NCBI GenBank assembly: GCA_958299035.1 | Contig: CATQJL010000223.1 | Span: forward strand, 82,900,255 to 82,964,254 | Origin: Cylicocyclus nassatus | Lineage: Eukaryota > Nematoda > Chromadorea > Rhabditida > Strongylidae | Direction: 5' to 3' | Length of the DNA: 64,000 bases | In this document: piece after piece, positions 10,806 through 22,350 of the stretch | Numbering within the stretch: the first letter of the stretch is position 1 | Layout of the letters: each line of letters begins with the position of its first letter | Notes under the pieces: generated by a model | Told to the model about the DNA's origin: nothing | The model's database searches: none | Seen by the model: the letters and a program-made list of their open reading frames with translations, nothing else | Made by a program: the position numbers and the translations under genes

Positions 10806-11425
10806 CTTTGGAATATTCGAGATTTTTTCGAATAATCGAATAACCGAATATATTCGAATCTCGAAAATATCAATAATCGAATTTCGAATATTTTCAAAAA
10901 CAAAAAGCGTCGAATATTCGAATATCGAATATATTCAAAAAAAACAATGTCGAATAATCGAATATCGAATATTTTCGAAATATGAAAATCGTCGAGTAAT
11001 CAAATATCGAATATATTCGAAATGAAAAAAATCCGAATAAACGAATATTTTGCACCGATTATGTCGAATATTCAAACAAATTTTGATCGAATTAGCACAC
11101 TGAACGACTCCATGCAGTTGACAACTTGGACAACAAACGATGGTTGCTGCTATAGTAGTCAAAATTGTGACGCTGCCAATTAGTTATTCGATTACACGAA
11201 ATTGTCAAATAATCGAATAACTTCTGAAAATAAATATTCGAATATTCGAATATTTTCGAAATCAGAATTATCGAATAATTGAATAATCGAATAAATTCGA
11301 AATTGACAGATTTCGAATAACCGAATATCGAATATATTCGAGATTTTGAAACTTTCGAATAATCGAATTTCGAATAAAATTTATTCGAATACTTTTCGAA
11401 TACTCGAATATTTATTCGATTCGGT
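10806..11425. repeat. degenerate (TCGAATA)n satellite-like island
   Basis: Over 600 bp is built from variants of TCGAATA and its complement, such as TCGAATATTCGAATATCGAA, with TTT/AAA spacers and a more unique middle (about 11060-11190). It has no meaningful coding capacity: the frames on it are rich in Ser, Tyr, Phe and Ile purely from the repeat. Confidence 0.8.
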
Positions 11426-11745
11426 CCAAAGTGGGTACGCTCTTCATTCCATAAGTTTTTATGTCTTTCGTTGTTCTTATTCATCAGGCGCATATAAAGT
11501 CGTTTGGGGACATGTCGTTTTGGTGCGTGCAGTCATTTTTCCCAGCAGTGAGAAACTTTCAGAGACAACCTTATCGCTCTCTTTAACATACAATTTCAAC
11601 CACAGCTGCTGCTACCCTTGGCCTTCGTCTCAGACCTGCCACGTGTGGTTAACATATTGGCAACGTCGGCAACAACATGTTTGTAACATGCAACAACAGG
11701 TTGGTAGAACATTTTGGCTTTTAGCCTTAACGCCGACGTTGCCGA

Positions 11746-12055
11746 TCTGACCAGGGAAGACACTTTGGTCGAAGTGACCATATGGAAAGTGTTGCATTTG
11801 AATAGACAGCCCTTCAAACGCTGACCTCAAAACTGCTTTCGCTATCTGGGGAGCGTCTCTCTAAAAGGAGTTATGGCCTTGGTTCTCCTCAAAAGCGGCC
11901 TTCTCTTTATCAAGCCGCGGCAAGGCATTTACTCTGCGGCGGCGTGGTGTAGTAGTAAATAGCTGCGGTTTACAGGTGAAAGAACAGGGTCCGAGTCCTG
12001 TTTTTGCCAAGCTGTCTTGCATTTTTCTAAAGTTATTGCTTGCCTTTGAAAATGC
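11746..12055 (+). repeat. dispersed repeat with tRNA-like core, copy 1
   Basis: About 310 bp shared in inverted orientation with 14088-14398, including AAAACTGCTTTCGCTATCTG and AGCGGCCTTCTCTTTATCAA. The core at 11936-12008 looks tRNA-derived (see separate entry). The two copies may be independent insertions or the ends of one 2.65-kb element. Confidence 0.65.
11936..12008 (+). tRNA. tRNA-Val-like sequence (pseudo-tRNA within a repeat)
   Basis: 73 nt with an A-box-like GTGGTGTAGTAGTAAATAG, a TTTACAG anticodon-loop-like word (TAC, Val) and a B-box-like GGGTCCGAGTCCTG. The acceptor arms pair only with G:T help and the anticodon stem is poor, so this is not a working tRNA. It resembles the head of a tRNA-derived SINE or a tRNA captured by a transposon. 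Confidence 0.4.
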
Positions 12056-12070
12056 CACATGTGGACAGTT

Positions 12071-12560
12071 TTATCTATAACTAGCTGGCTTTCCCGGCTC
12101 CGCCAAGCCTTTCAAAACACTACGACAAAGATTCCACCACTATTCATGTACAACCTTTCTCTGCGCTCACATACATGCCAATTGCCTATTCCCGCCGTGT
12201 TAGTAATCAGCATGCTCGATTATCCCCTGTGCCAAATCCCAGTCCCGTAGCTCAAACTTTGCAAAAAAATCGTAAAATCGATAAAAGCAGCGAATAATTC
12301 AACCTAATTTGTATTCGTAAACAGCATGCTCGACTACCCTCTCCCAACCCCGTGCCAACTCCCAGCCCCATAGCTCAAACTTTGCAAAAAAATCGATAAA
12401 AATCAATAAAATCGATATCGATCAACGACGAAAGTAGCCTATGACACCTGTCCGGCCCCGAAGTGTATGTGTGCGAAATTTGCTCCGGATCGGTTCAGAA
12501 ATGGAATTTTCTATTCGGAACATACGTACAGACAGACACTCAGACAATTGCATCGGAAAG
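12071..12560 (+). repeat. CTAGCTG...ATCGGTTC dispersed repeat, copy
   Basis: Begins ACTAGCTGGCTTTCCCGGCT, contains two internal copies of a GTAGCTCAAACTTTGCAAAA block with ATCGATAAAA words, and ends with GTGTGCGAAATTTG, a CGGTTCAG word and a CAGACAGACA run. Related copies lie at 15120-15310, 15430-15610, 41109-41560 and 59930-60700. Confidence 0.6.
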
Positions 12561-13194
12561 TTCGCGGCCTCAAACTTACATGGCGCCCCGTGGCCCTTGA
12601 CTTTTCAGAACCGCACGCCGCAGCCCATGTATCGTTCATTCGTTGACCGTACGGACTGCCGACCGCGTGGCGACTGCGACGCGTGCCTTCTAAACTTGCG
12701 AAAAAGTGACAAGTTGGACCGTGGCTTAAGATGAGAAGAATTCTTTGTTTCTTTTCTACATTATAAAGATGAGAAGAATTCTCTGTTTTCTTTCTATTCA
12801 TCTTTTCTACGAAAACATCATGCACGCGCAGCGGTCGCCGCGCGGTCAGCAGTCGTTACGGTCAACGAATAAACGATATATTTTACCTGGAACGCCGCGG
12901 CTAAAGTTGCAATTGGGAAAAGATTATCGGGAGGTTCGCGGCCCAACCGCCTCATTCGGGGACCGTGGGCCTTATCAAAGCCCGCATTTCTTACATGCTG
13001 TAGGTTAAGGCGCAACCTGCGATAGGGCTACCCTAAGCATTTATGACGCTGGATATCGCTACTTGGATCTGGTCCTATCTGACAGATTTGAGATCTTATG
13101 CTTACGAAATAAACTTCAGCAGTCGGATGACTGCTATCGGCGACACTAGGTGATGTCGACAGATGAGCTAACAAGTTGCTCAATTTGCACTTAA
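12560..13194. other. no gene seen
   Basis: A tandem duplication of AGATGAGAAGAATTCT (12730-12785) is the only structure noticed; frames are short and unremarkable. Confidence 0.35.
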
Positions 13195-13650
13195 AGGGAG
13201 AGTCCGGGCAAAAAGTCGATTTTGAGATTTTGTGCTTACTTGGGCCTATTCGCTACGCTGAATCCAAAAATGCACATTGTAGAGCGCGAAAATGGCAAAA
13301 AACGGCTCTAACACAGGAGGGATTTGAACAGGTGGGCGGGGTCCTCCCCACTGCGAATTCACGTTCCCGGCTTCCGGAGCGACCTTCTCGCTTCCGGTTT
13401 CAAGTCAATCATTCGCACTTGACCGGTAGCGATGACAGGACGGCTAGCGGAATCGAGAAAATCGTTCCGGGAGCTGGGAGCGTGAAATCGCAGTGGGGAA
13501 AGCCCCGCCCACCTGCTGATTTCCCTCCTATGTTAGAGCCCTTTTTCGCCGTTTTCGCGCTTTCCAATGTGGGTTTTCGGATTCAGCATGGCGAATAGGC
13601 CCGTATAAGCACAAAATCTCAAAATCGAGTTTTTCCCCGGACACTGCCTT
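13195..13650. mobile_element. foldback MITE with GTCCGGGC-type terminal repeats
   Basis: Ends AAGGGAGAGTCCGGGCAAAA and its complement (TTTTCCCCGGACACTGCCTT). The arms pair through GATTTTGAGATTTTGTGC. The left flank is TTAA and the right TGAA, compatible with a mutated TTAA duplication (piggyBac-like), but this is weak. The same terminal motif (AAGGCAGCGTCCGGGCAA) bounds the element at 50552-52462. Confidence 0.65.
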
Positions 13651-14087
13651 GAAGTCGTCATCTTGAAAGACAGACTAATAATTCTTCATTTTCCCAAGCC
13701 TTGCAAGCATGCTGATCGGGTCAACTATAGGCGTTTAACGGGCACTTACAGGATGCGCCGCGGTCACTTATCAGGTCTAACATGGGTCTACCGGGCAGCT
13801 CGCGGCATGGATGATTGGTGGTCGAGCATTCCCGATGCGATTGTCTGAGCATACAGACAGACATACATCCAGACAAACAGACATTTGACTTTATAAATAA
13901 GATATTCATAATTCTTGCGCGCTGGTAATCCAAAATGCACCTATTCTTAACACTTGTGAAATCGGCAAAAGATAGGCTTTCAAATTTTATGCCTTTTTTG
14001 AACATTTCTAGGACAGCTTCTTATTTGTAGCTAAAGAAGCGTTCCACAGTTGGCCAAATTCAAAAACTAATCACTTGCAGCGAGATT
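13651..14087. other. no gene seen
   Basis: Contains an ACAGACAGACATACATCCAG-type run (13852-13885), the usual tail mark of the dispersed repeats here. Confidence 0.3.
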
Positions 14088-14398
14088 CACGATAACTTGT
14101 CCGCAATTCAGAGGTAAGCAACAATTTTAGAAAAATGCAAAACTGCTGAGCGACAACAGGACTCGAACCCTGCACACTCATCTGTAAACCGCAGGCACTC
14201 ACCACACCGCCGCAACGGAAATGCCTTGCCGCGCCTTGATAAAGAGAAGGCCGCTTTTGGGAGAGCAAAGGCTCGTAACTCCTTTTAGAAACGCTCCGCA
14301 GATAGCGAAAGCAGTTTTGAGATCAGCGTTCGAAGACCTGTCTATCCATATGCATCACTTTCCATGGCCACTTTGACCAAAATGTCTTCCGTGGTGAG
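14088..14398 (-). repeat. dispersed repeat with tRNA-like core, copy 2 (inverted)
   Basis: Inverse complement of 11746-12055 with scattered differences. On the minus strand its tRNA-like core at 14150-14213 has a better B box (GGGTTCGAGTCCTG) than copy 1 and a 7-bp acceptor (GCGGCGG against TTGTCGC, three G:T pairs). Part of the D arm is deleted (64 nt in total). A third, partial relative is visible near 52590-52680. Confidence 0.62.
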
Positions 14399-14399
14399 A

Positions 14400-15115
14400 C
14401 GCATACCAAGAGTAGCAGCAACTGTGGAGACAATATGTAACTGGATCATCTCTTCTCTATTCGGTAGAAAGAAACTCGTTTTTCCAGGCGTCTGCGCGAT
14501 CGTGTTTCAGCATGTCAGTTGTGAACAGTTGGTCATCACGAGACCGGACATGTTTGAGGAGTACGTAGTGCATATGAACATATTTATACAATGTCCTCTT
14601 TGCATTTTCATGAAAAACCTTTTCCAGCGTTATATTAGCCACCCTCGTCCCGGGCCTGAGGCGACTGCCGAGATGGTCGGCGAGCTACGCTTGCATTGCA
14701 TATGAATCACAGCGCCAACATCTCCGTATGCCGGACCCCCGGGTGTTCCATCCAGGTCTTGGTATAGATGGCTTACGGGGCAAGGGGGATGTCGTTTACG
14801 AAAAGCTCAGCCCCCTCCCCTCCTCCCCCACAATCACTTTCCCATCCTCATGACGACCTTCGTCTTCTACTAGCTGATTTTCCGGTCTACGGGGTACTTC
14901 AGCTGATGCTTGCTCCAGCCCCCCCCCCTCCCATCCACCGCACCTCCCCTTCCCACCTAGCCATTACGCTGCGCTGCAAGGGTCTTCTGTATCAGAGTAA
15001 CTCACCCGCAGTAGGCTCGCCTTGAATCAACGCATTCTTCCTACCGCGAAAATCGAATGAACTCTACTGCTATTGTTTACACGAAAATCACGGAAATGAC
15101 TTGTTGGCAGATGTC
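14400..15115. other. no gene seen
   Basis: Pyrimidine- and C-rich stretches (14815-14960) create Pro-rich frames of no evident meaning. Confidence 0.35.
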
Positions 15116-15119
15116 GAAA

Positions 15120-15310
15120 ACTCATTCTTATGCCAAAAATCAATAAATCAATAGAATGGTGCGGCGAATCGCCGCAAAAAGTAGCGCTGAGCCACCTCCG
15201 GGGCCGAGTACATTTGTGTGCAAAGTTCTAGCTCAATCGGTTCATTAGCGGGCGGTTCTATAACGAACGAACAAATAAACGAACACACTTACAAATTTTG
15301 AGTTATATAT
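15120..15310 (+). repeat. CTAGCTG-family repeat, 3-prime part
   Basis: AATCAATAGAATGG, GGCGAATCGCCGCAAAAAGT, GTGTGCAAAGTTC, then a run of AACGAACAAATAAACGAAC and TTTTGAGTTATATA. Inverse-complementary copy at 15430-15610. Confidence 0.6.
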
Positions 15311-15429
15311 TAAGTTGCTTCATAATTAATGCACGTTTTCTCAACTTCCACTTCTAATAAAGATAATTCTTTTCCGAAACAATTTTTCTGCTTGAATCAA
15401 AAACTGTTGTAAACACCAACCCTCAAGCT

Positions 15430-15610
15430 ATCTATATATATATAAAACTCAATGTCTGTGAGGATGTTCGTTTAGTTGTTCGTTCGTTATAGAAACGCGC
15501 GCCACTGAACCGATCCGGCTGAAACTTCGCACACGTATGTTTTCGGCGGTGGTTTAAAGCTACTTTTCGCGGCGATTCGCCGAGCCATTCTATCGATTTA
15601 TTGATTTGTT
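15430..15610 (-). repeat. CTAGCTG-family repeat, 3-prime part, inverted
   Basis: Starts TATATATATATAAAACTCAA and carries the complement of the ATCGGTTC, GGCGAATCGCCG and ATCAATAA blocks of the preceding entry. The two copies face each other across about 120 bp. Confidence 0.6.
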
Positions 15611-16003
15611 TACTCAAACCTAAGAAAATGAAGGGCCATCATGACAACCGATCATTTTTACATATAAGCATGTAAACAGGGGCGGTAAAGTTCATTCTAA
15701 TCTCAAGGCTGACAGGATGCAGCGGGTTCGTCTCAAAGCGCTTTTCGCGCAATGTAAAAGTTAGAAAGTGTAAGTATGTTGGCTTCCAGATTCGTGTGGA
15801 GGCGGGCTGCGGAATTCATTGACTTCAAGGATAAGCTCGACGAGAAAGTACGAAGTTCAATGCTTTAACGTGGAGGTTTAACAAGTTTATCCTAAAGATC
15901 AGGGAAGTTTGCAACCCGCCTCTATACGAATGGGAGCCGATGACATATTGGTTAAACTAAGAGTCCCGGGTGAGACCGGGACTATCAGCTAGTACAATAT
16001 ATA

Positions 16004-16776
16004 TTAGGTTGGCACATAAGTAATGCAACTTTTTATATAACTTTTGTGTATTTGAACGTAGCGCATTCATTTTTTGGGCAATATAAGGAATATAATGTAA
16101 GCTTCTAATGCACACATTTTTGCCGAATTTTACCATCTTATGTGAGGATTACGGTAGGCTTACGGTACTATGGGAAAAATTTTAAAATGCATCAGATTTT
16201 GCTGAAACTTGGCCTATAGGGCTTATTTAACATGCTGATCACAAAAATGAGATCCGCTTCGCATGAAAAGGCCTCGTTCGTGAAATCAAAAGATGAATTT
16301 CATTTTAGCGACAAATAAATGTGATATTCGTGTTTACCGCACAGGATTACCCTATAGCGCAAAGTTATAGCGAATTCTGACTTTTCGCAGCTCAGTTATC
16401 GACAAATTGCCTTCAAAACTTGACGCATTTGACTTGTTCAACTTCTCAAAGGCGTCCCACCTTAATTTGTGTTTGAATTTCATTTCTTTTTCACTGATTT
16501 TAATGTTCCAACTTCCAGCTACATGCTGTCTATAACTTTTTCATATGTTTGAATCAGGTTTCGTAGGGCTTCATGTTTGCCAAAAAATCGTGAAACCTCG
16601 ATTTTCAGCAGTTTTCAAAAAATGCTTAGATTTTATGTACTATGTTATCAAAAATCAAACGGTTTGCGCAGACTTGCAGCTTACATCACGATCTACATGA
16701 TGCCACAAAATGAGCTTGCTACATAGAATAGGAGAAAAGTTACGGGAAAAGTTGCAAAACTTATGTGCCAACCTAA
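16004..16776. mobile_element. mariner-type MITE, TA duplication
   Basis: Termini TTAGGTTGGCACATAAGTAA and its complement ACTTATGTGCCAACCTAA, with TA on each side (16002-16003, 16777-16778). 773 bp, no coding capacity. The ends match the mariner-like TIR family that dominates the window. Confidence 0.82.
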
Positions 16777-17595
16777 TACTTTTATGTGATTGTACTCACC
16801 ACGCGAAAGATTTTCTGGCGCAAAATTTACCGAGAATTTTTTTCTAGCTAGGGAAAGCTCTAGTTTGGAATAGCATAACTTACTCTCAAAAGGACTAGAA
16901 TGGAGGAATTGCTCATTGTGTAGCCGATGGTCGATTCAATAGTAGCGTGGAACTTGGCTTTTACCAAAAATTTTCTGCGAAAAAAATATTGCCAAGAAAG
17001 CAAAAGTACATTTTCTCCTACATTTTAGAGAGGGCAAAAAATTGCATTTTTCAGATTCTTCCAATTTTTTCTCATTTGAAAAACGAGGAGATTTTGCCGT
17101 TTTCCTACCATTAGTAGTCCTTGGTCTACTCTATCAGAACCAGGTGAAAGTTCTGCAATCGCTTCTCACATAAGCATTTTATAAAACTCCGAGTGATCCC
17201 AGCATTCAGCTAAGTTCGAGTCAAAGCTTCTCGGCTCAGGAATTTTAAAAAATTCAGCGTTGGGGAGCATTTTGTAGCACAAATCTTCGCGATTATAACA
17301 CATATTTTTTGAAACAAATTTGCATTTTTCAGGAATTAGGGCAAGTCGAATGAAAGGAAAAAATTTCAAGTTTGAGATCCTCACATTCAAAGGTACGAAA
17401 CTTCGGAATGAACAAAAATTTTCGAAACTAGAAGTGCACATCAGAAAATAGAAGAAACGAGCTTTCCAATAATGTAGATGGTTTTAGAGAAAAACGATTT
17501 TTGACTGAAAACTAGCGTTTGAAAGAAGAGGTAGGAAAAACGTGCATTAATCATGAACCAACTTAATATAATTAATTATGAACCAACCTAATATA

Positions 17596-18610
17596 TTAGG
17601 TCGTTTCAAAAGTAATTTCGCTTTTTTCAAACGGGCACCATATGTGGCGGAACAAAGGTTTCTAAGAGGTTCTAGAAGATTTCGATGCAGCATTTCGTTC
17701 TCTTTCTAATGGTTATGAAAATGTTGCAAAACAGCCAATGAGCTTTTAGAGAGTAACCAAAATCTGCGACCTATGCTTTTCGAGATGGTCAAGTTTCACA
17801 ATTGTTTAAAACTTTCATATCAACCCTCCGAGAAAGTGCAAGTAAAGCCTTTATAAAGCAAACCCTACAGAATGCAAAACTACTTTTTTCTCCTTTCCAT
17901 AGCTTGTCATACATTTTTGATAGAATTTTAACTGAAGCTACCGATTTCCATACTTGGACAGCTAAATCCTCGTAGAACATCAAACGGTGAGTAGCTCGGG
18001 TGTCATTCGATGCAGCTTTTTCTCCTCTTTCTAATGGGTGTTTATTTTTTTCGTTTAGCTTCCGGGGAGAAAATCATCATAACTCATTTTTTTAGCGAGC
18101 CCCAGGCTGCACCCGAAAAACTCGAAATTTGATATTTTGAACCCGTAAACCCTCACTTGCTTTGTAAAATTAATGCTAACTCATTGTACCATCTTGGTAC
18201 TTTCAAATTCCCAAAAATTATGATGTTTAATGCGATTGTGGCTGAGGTGGGCCTGCCAAAACCCGATGGTTCTGTTAAAAAATCTCTAAAAAAATTACGG
18301 CGAGCTAGGAGAAATAGAAAAAGTAGTACTGTATTCTATACGGTTTACTCTATCGAATCGTTACTCGAACTCCTTCTGGGGATTGGTATGAAAGTTTAAA
18401 AAAATCGTGAAACTTGACCATCTCAAAAAGCATGGGTCGCAAATTTTGGTTACTTTCTGAAAGCTCATTGATTGTTCTGCAGCATTTTCATAACCGTTAG
18501 AAAGAGGATGAAATGCTGCATCGAATGCTTACAAGATCTCCTAGAAATCTTTGTTCCATCAAATGTGGCGCCTTTTTGAAAAAAGCGAAATTACTTTTAA
18601 AACGACCTAA
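17596..18610. mobile_element. palindromic mariner-type MITE (TTAGGTCGTTTC ends)
   Basis: TTAGGTCGTTTCAAAAGTAA at the left and TTACTTTTAAAACGACCTAA at the right, arms complementary nearly to the centre, flanked by TA (17594-17595, 18611-18612). 1,015 bp. The element at 24026-25038 is a diverged relative. Confidence 0.82.
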
Positions 18611-18612
18611 TA

Positions 18613-19290
18613 CAGGGTGTCCCAAAAAAATGTTTAGAACGTTTGATCGTTAATATCTCTCTTCCCAAGAAGTCTTTTGCTTTGCTTCAGGGACCGTTTT
18701 GTAGAGCTGGCTTCAACTTAGATTTGCATTATAGAACGAATCACCCATCTCTCTTCATTACTGTAGGATTACGGTAGAAACTTGAAACATGTTGTGTCAA
18801 TGTGGAAAAAGCTGCCGTTTCAAAATTTTTCAAAAAATTGTGAAAACTTGTGTAATAGGGTTTTTATAGACGCTGAGTTCATACTCAACTATTCACAAAA
18901 TTACGAAGCTTTCTAAATGGTGTAATCGCACTTTTTAGGAACATTGAAAAAAAGGCCGCTACCTCTCACCTGGCATAACTCTTCAATGAAGCATCATAAT
19001 AAGTTGGAAACTTTACAGTTATAATCAGCAGTTCTAATTAGCCTGGTGTAAAAGTTTTCAGGCTGTTTGGTTTCCTTTCTGAGGCAAAATATGGCCTTTC
19101 ATGGTTCAAAACCCTCTTTGAAGTTTCTACCGTAACCCTACAGTAATGAAGAGAGATGGGTGATTCGTTCTATAATGGAAATCTAAGTTGAAGCCAGCTC
19201 TACAAAACGGACCTGAAGCAAGGCAAAAGACTTCTTGAGAAGAGAGATATTAACGATCAAACAGTGCATACATACTTTTGGGACACCCTG
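18613..19290. mobile_element. Tc1/mariner-type MITE (CAGGGTGTCCC ends)
   Basis: CAGGGTGTCCCAAAAAAATG to its complement CTTTTGGGACACCCTG. It shares the TA at 18611-18612 with the preceding MITE and has TA at 19291-19292. Arms include ATTACTGTAGGATTACGGTA and its complement. Relatives at 49158-49750 and 60704-61343. Confidence 0.8.
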
Positions 19291-19294
19291 TATA

Positions 19295-20188
19295 TTAGGT
19301 TGTCCTAAAAGTTCTTGTGCCAGATTTTCAAAAAATCATAAAAAAAGCAGAAAGAAAAGGCAGGCCCGAAAATCCGAATAAATCACGAAAATCAAAATCG
19401 CTCCCGATTGGCACATTTTTGCTCAGCTAGAAAGGGAAGGTCACAAACCAATGTTTATGACTTTTTCGCCTATTCTGTGACGTTTTCAAGCTTTTTTGAT
19501 CATGCTCAAAAATTGCAAGACTAAAGAAATTTTCTTCATTTGCTTCTAACTCTCGGTTTTTTTTCGTTTTAATTCATGAAAAAGATGCCACTGTAATGTG
19601 CAAATTTTCTCTATCAAATAAAAATACTTCCAGAACTTTTCATGATTTAGCTTGAAAAATGTCGATCTTGACTAATTTCCTTCAATTGCTTTTAACTCTC
19701 GAACTTACCAAGGCTAATTGATGGCAAAATCATCGCTATAAAGAAAAAGGCTTCCTCTTTCATAAAAAATTAATTTTGAGACAAATTATTGAGAAGAAAG
19801 GAAGTTATGAAAATTCATAAATCTTGTAGATGAACAACTTGCACAAGAAAATAGTCACGGCCGGAACCATCTCGTCTCCGCCTTCATAAAATATATGACA
19901 TGTCTGAGTTCCGTCCAAGTGTTTGAGTGAAGGGTGTGCCTAGTGATTTCTGGAGATTTTCGACTTTTCAACATAAAAAATTCATAATTTTTGTTGATGA
20001 ACCTTGTACCAATAAATGGTCACCATTGGGACCGCCTCGTCCTCTTCTTTCAGAAAATATATAGCGTGCCTGGGGTCCGTCGAAAGAAGTGCCTTGTGAA
20101 GGGTGGGTAAGACTCTTATAACGGGAGTTCTCAAGTAGACGTTCTTCTAAATTGGTAAAAAGACCTCCGCCTGAGAACTCCCACTATA
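19295..20188. repeat. TIR-bearing fragment with two copies of a 175-bp minisatellite
   Basis: Starts TTAGGTTGTCCTAAAAGTTC like a MITE, but no matching right end is found. From about 19800 two diverged tandem units contain ATTCATAA, GTAGATGAAC, CAGAAAATATATA and GTGAAGGGTG. The block ends in GGGAGTTCTCAAGTAGACG and a partial complement. The same minisatellite appears three times at 28140-28670. Confidence 0.55.
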
Positions 20189-20677
20189 TTAGGTTGTACC
20201 GAAAGTTCGTTACTTCTGCTTTTTGACCGATTTGCGTGTTTTCATTTTTTGAAAAAGCAAGTTATTTTCTTCATAGCGCTGTCTTAGCGGCATTCCACTG
20301 CGTAGATGTAAGCGGTAAGATAAAATCTCTCAAATTTTGAATTTTCTGTGTAGGGTCATAAAAAATCAGAATCTGCAGTACAAACCGGAGCAGTCAGTAT
20401 TATAGGTTCTTTCACGAGCTCTTCCTTAAATGCCGGTCATACCGGTCAGCGATCCATCGCGTCGCTGACTTTCCCAAAGGACAAGTGTTACAAGGCCGGA
20501 GATAACTGCGTGTCTGTGCTGGCTGTCCGGCGCGATGCATCGCGGGCCGTTTTCTACCCGGCCATACCGATTTTAGCGAAATCGCCGCGATCGTCGCTCA
20601 TCCTAGCGAATTCGCGTCGCTCATTTCAAATGCGCGACGCGATAGATCGCTAGGATTGGAATCTCCAGGAAAGTTTT

Positions 20678-20797
20678 ATGATTGTTCGTTACTTTCTTAA
20701 GCTGGTCTCGTGTCTGGGGATTGGAAACCATTCTTCAAAAACCAATTCTTCGAAAGTTCCATCTATTCTCAAGGAATACTTCTTCAATGACTTGTCG
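20678..20797 (+). CDS. candidate first exon (40 codons) of the enclosed gene
   Basis: ATG at 20678 opens MIVRYFLKLVSCLGIGNHSS and continues to EYFFNDLS before a GTAAGC donor. The N-terminus is mildly hydrophobic but not a clear signal peptide. Phase at the donor is 0, matching the next exon. Confidence 0.38.
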
Positions 20798-20872
20798 GTA
20801 AGCACCTCTGGTCTCTTCTCTTAGTTTTCCGCTTTGACCCAACTAATCCTTGCTAGAATTACGATTGAACAG

Positions 20873-21010
20873 GTTATGCAGTCGATTCGTCGAGTTTCAA
20901 GTGGAGAGGCAAAGCGGAAAACTAGAAGAAGTGAAGAAGTAGAAGTGGAGGATGCTGCTTGCATGATTGCATCACGATTCACCTTCTCTTCTCTCGAAAT
21001 TATGCGACAG
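20873..21010 (+). CDS. candidate second exon (46 codons)
   Basis: From an ACAG acceptor to a GTAAAT donor: VMQSIRRVSSGEAKRKTRRS, then an acidic EEVEVEDAA and SRFTFSSLEIMRQ. Phase 0 at both ends, intron upstream of 75 bp. Protein family not recognised. Confidence 0.42.
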
Positions 21011-21131
21011 GTAAATCTGTTGTTGGAATTACGCCATTGATACATGTGTTTTCAATTAAGTTTTCCTTTGATAGATGATTTTTCCATTCAATCATTCATT
21101 CAATTCCAGCTTCTACTGCGTTTTCTTCTAG

Positions 21132-21334
21132 GCATATTATGCCTTTGATGTGAAGTTCATGGTCCTGATGCGCTTCGTCTGATACGAGAAAATTGAATTA
21201 CTACAACGGATTTGTTCCACATCATCGTTACCAAGGTAGGCTCTATAAAATTTAATTTGTGAAAGCGTTGTTCTATCTTTATTTTAGGCACTTCCTCATT
21301 TGGAGCGCGAGAAAGATACCGCCTTTCAACACAG
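21132..21334 (+). pseudogene. candidate exons 3 and 4, frame interrupted
   Basis: Exon 3 (21132-21235) follows a CTTCTAG acceptor and ends at GTAGGC. Exon 4 (21288-21334, 47 nt) follows a 52-bp intron ending TTTTAG. In phase 0 exon 3 reads AYYAFDVKFMVLMRFV then TGA. In the frame that connects to exons 4-5 (VHGPDALRLIREN, TTTDLFHIIVTK, ALPHLEREKDTAFQH) there is also one TGA. The spacing and sites look real, but the gene copy appears broken or mis-read. Confidence 0.38.
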
Positions 21335-21384
21335 GTAGGCTCGATTATTTCTCATACATCATTATCTAGCGTCATTTCCTTCAG

Positions 21385-21538
21385 GTTTTATCAACTAGTA
21401 CAATACGGGGCCAAGTACTATTCTTATCTTGTCGCAAGATCTGCCGCGAGTTTGATATGGAACTCAAACTTGTTTGAATACATTTGTTGTTTGAACCATT
21501 GTTTCATAACTGGTGCATGCGGTCGACTAGGAAATCAG
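21385..21538 (+). CDS. candidate exon 5, ends in a GRLGNQ motif
   Basis: After a 50-bp intron ending CCTTCAG, the frame reads FYQLVQYGAKYYSYLVARSA and ends CFITGACGRLGNQ before GTATG. GRLGNQ is reminiscent of the first conserved motif of alpha-1,2-fucosyltransferases (GT11), but the rest is not convincing. The frame stays open beyond the GTATG to 21832 with hydrophobic stretches (FLAFLFLYCVGPIALV). Confidence 0.35.
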
Positions 21539-21832
21539 GTATGTTGCTTGGGCTCACTCGAGTTTCGTTTAGCTAAACCACCAACTCACTATTTACCCGT
21601 TCTAGCGTTACTTCGTCATGTTTTTGTTCTGGGCTTGTGTTGGTTTATTACTTGGAGCACGATACACCACTGTACCTGTATGAGACCTCTTCGCCTGGGT
21701 GAGCGTTACAGTCATTTTGGTGTTGAATGTAGCAAAATCGATGCATTCTATCTTTACCCGTTCCTAGCTTTCCTCTTTTTGTACTGTGTTGGCCCGATAG
21801 CTCTTGTTCGACCAATTCGACCAGTTCCATAG

Positions 21833-22350
21833 CGACTAATCTATTTCATGTGAGGAGCAAACAACTCTAGCTATCTGTATACACAGTTACTCCATCAAAT
21901 TTCTGTCATAAGTTTCCGATCTCAAATCATGACGTTGATATGCGTGTCACTGTAACGCTTTCGTTTGTACGGGATGTCCTAGTGCAATAATGGATGTACT
22001 TTCTCGTTTAAATTTGCTGAACGTTGTTTCCTACAGTACTTTATGTCTCGACCAATTGAGTGGCTTCATGTAGCCGGTGCATAAATTATTTTCAACGGTG
22101 TTTTTGAAGATACCATCATGCAGAGTATGTATTTCACTGTGCTCCAGAGGGCCAACACAAGTAGATCGTGCAAAAAATCTGCAAGTTCATAAAATGCGAC
22201 ATTTTTTTTCAGATTTTACAGTAGCTCAAACATCATTCGGTGATAAACATGGCCTGGCCTTCCTGTAGTCTAGCTGAAACTTTAGCACCCTTCCTCCCCC
22301 AGAGTGAGTAAGGGAAGTTTCTTGTAACCTAGATATTGATGAGCCTTAGG
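21833..22350. other. no further exon recognised
   Basis: Interior of the inner inverted-repeat element. Short frames only; could hold UTR or intron sequence of the trapped gene. Confidence 0.3.

Noticed and set aside
11092..11493. 133-codon minus-strand frame on the TCGAATA island
   Set aside because: Its Ser/Tyr/Phe/Ile-rich composition follows directly from the repeat.
14768..15025. 85-codon Pro-rich plus-strand frame
   Set aside because: Generated by C-rich low-complexity sequence; no ATG context or conserved feature.
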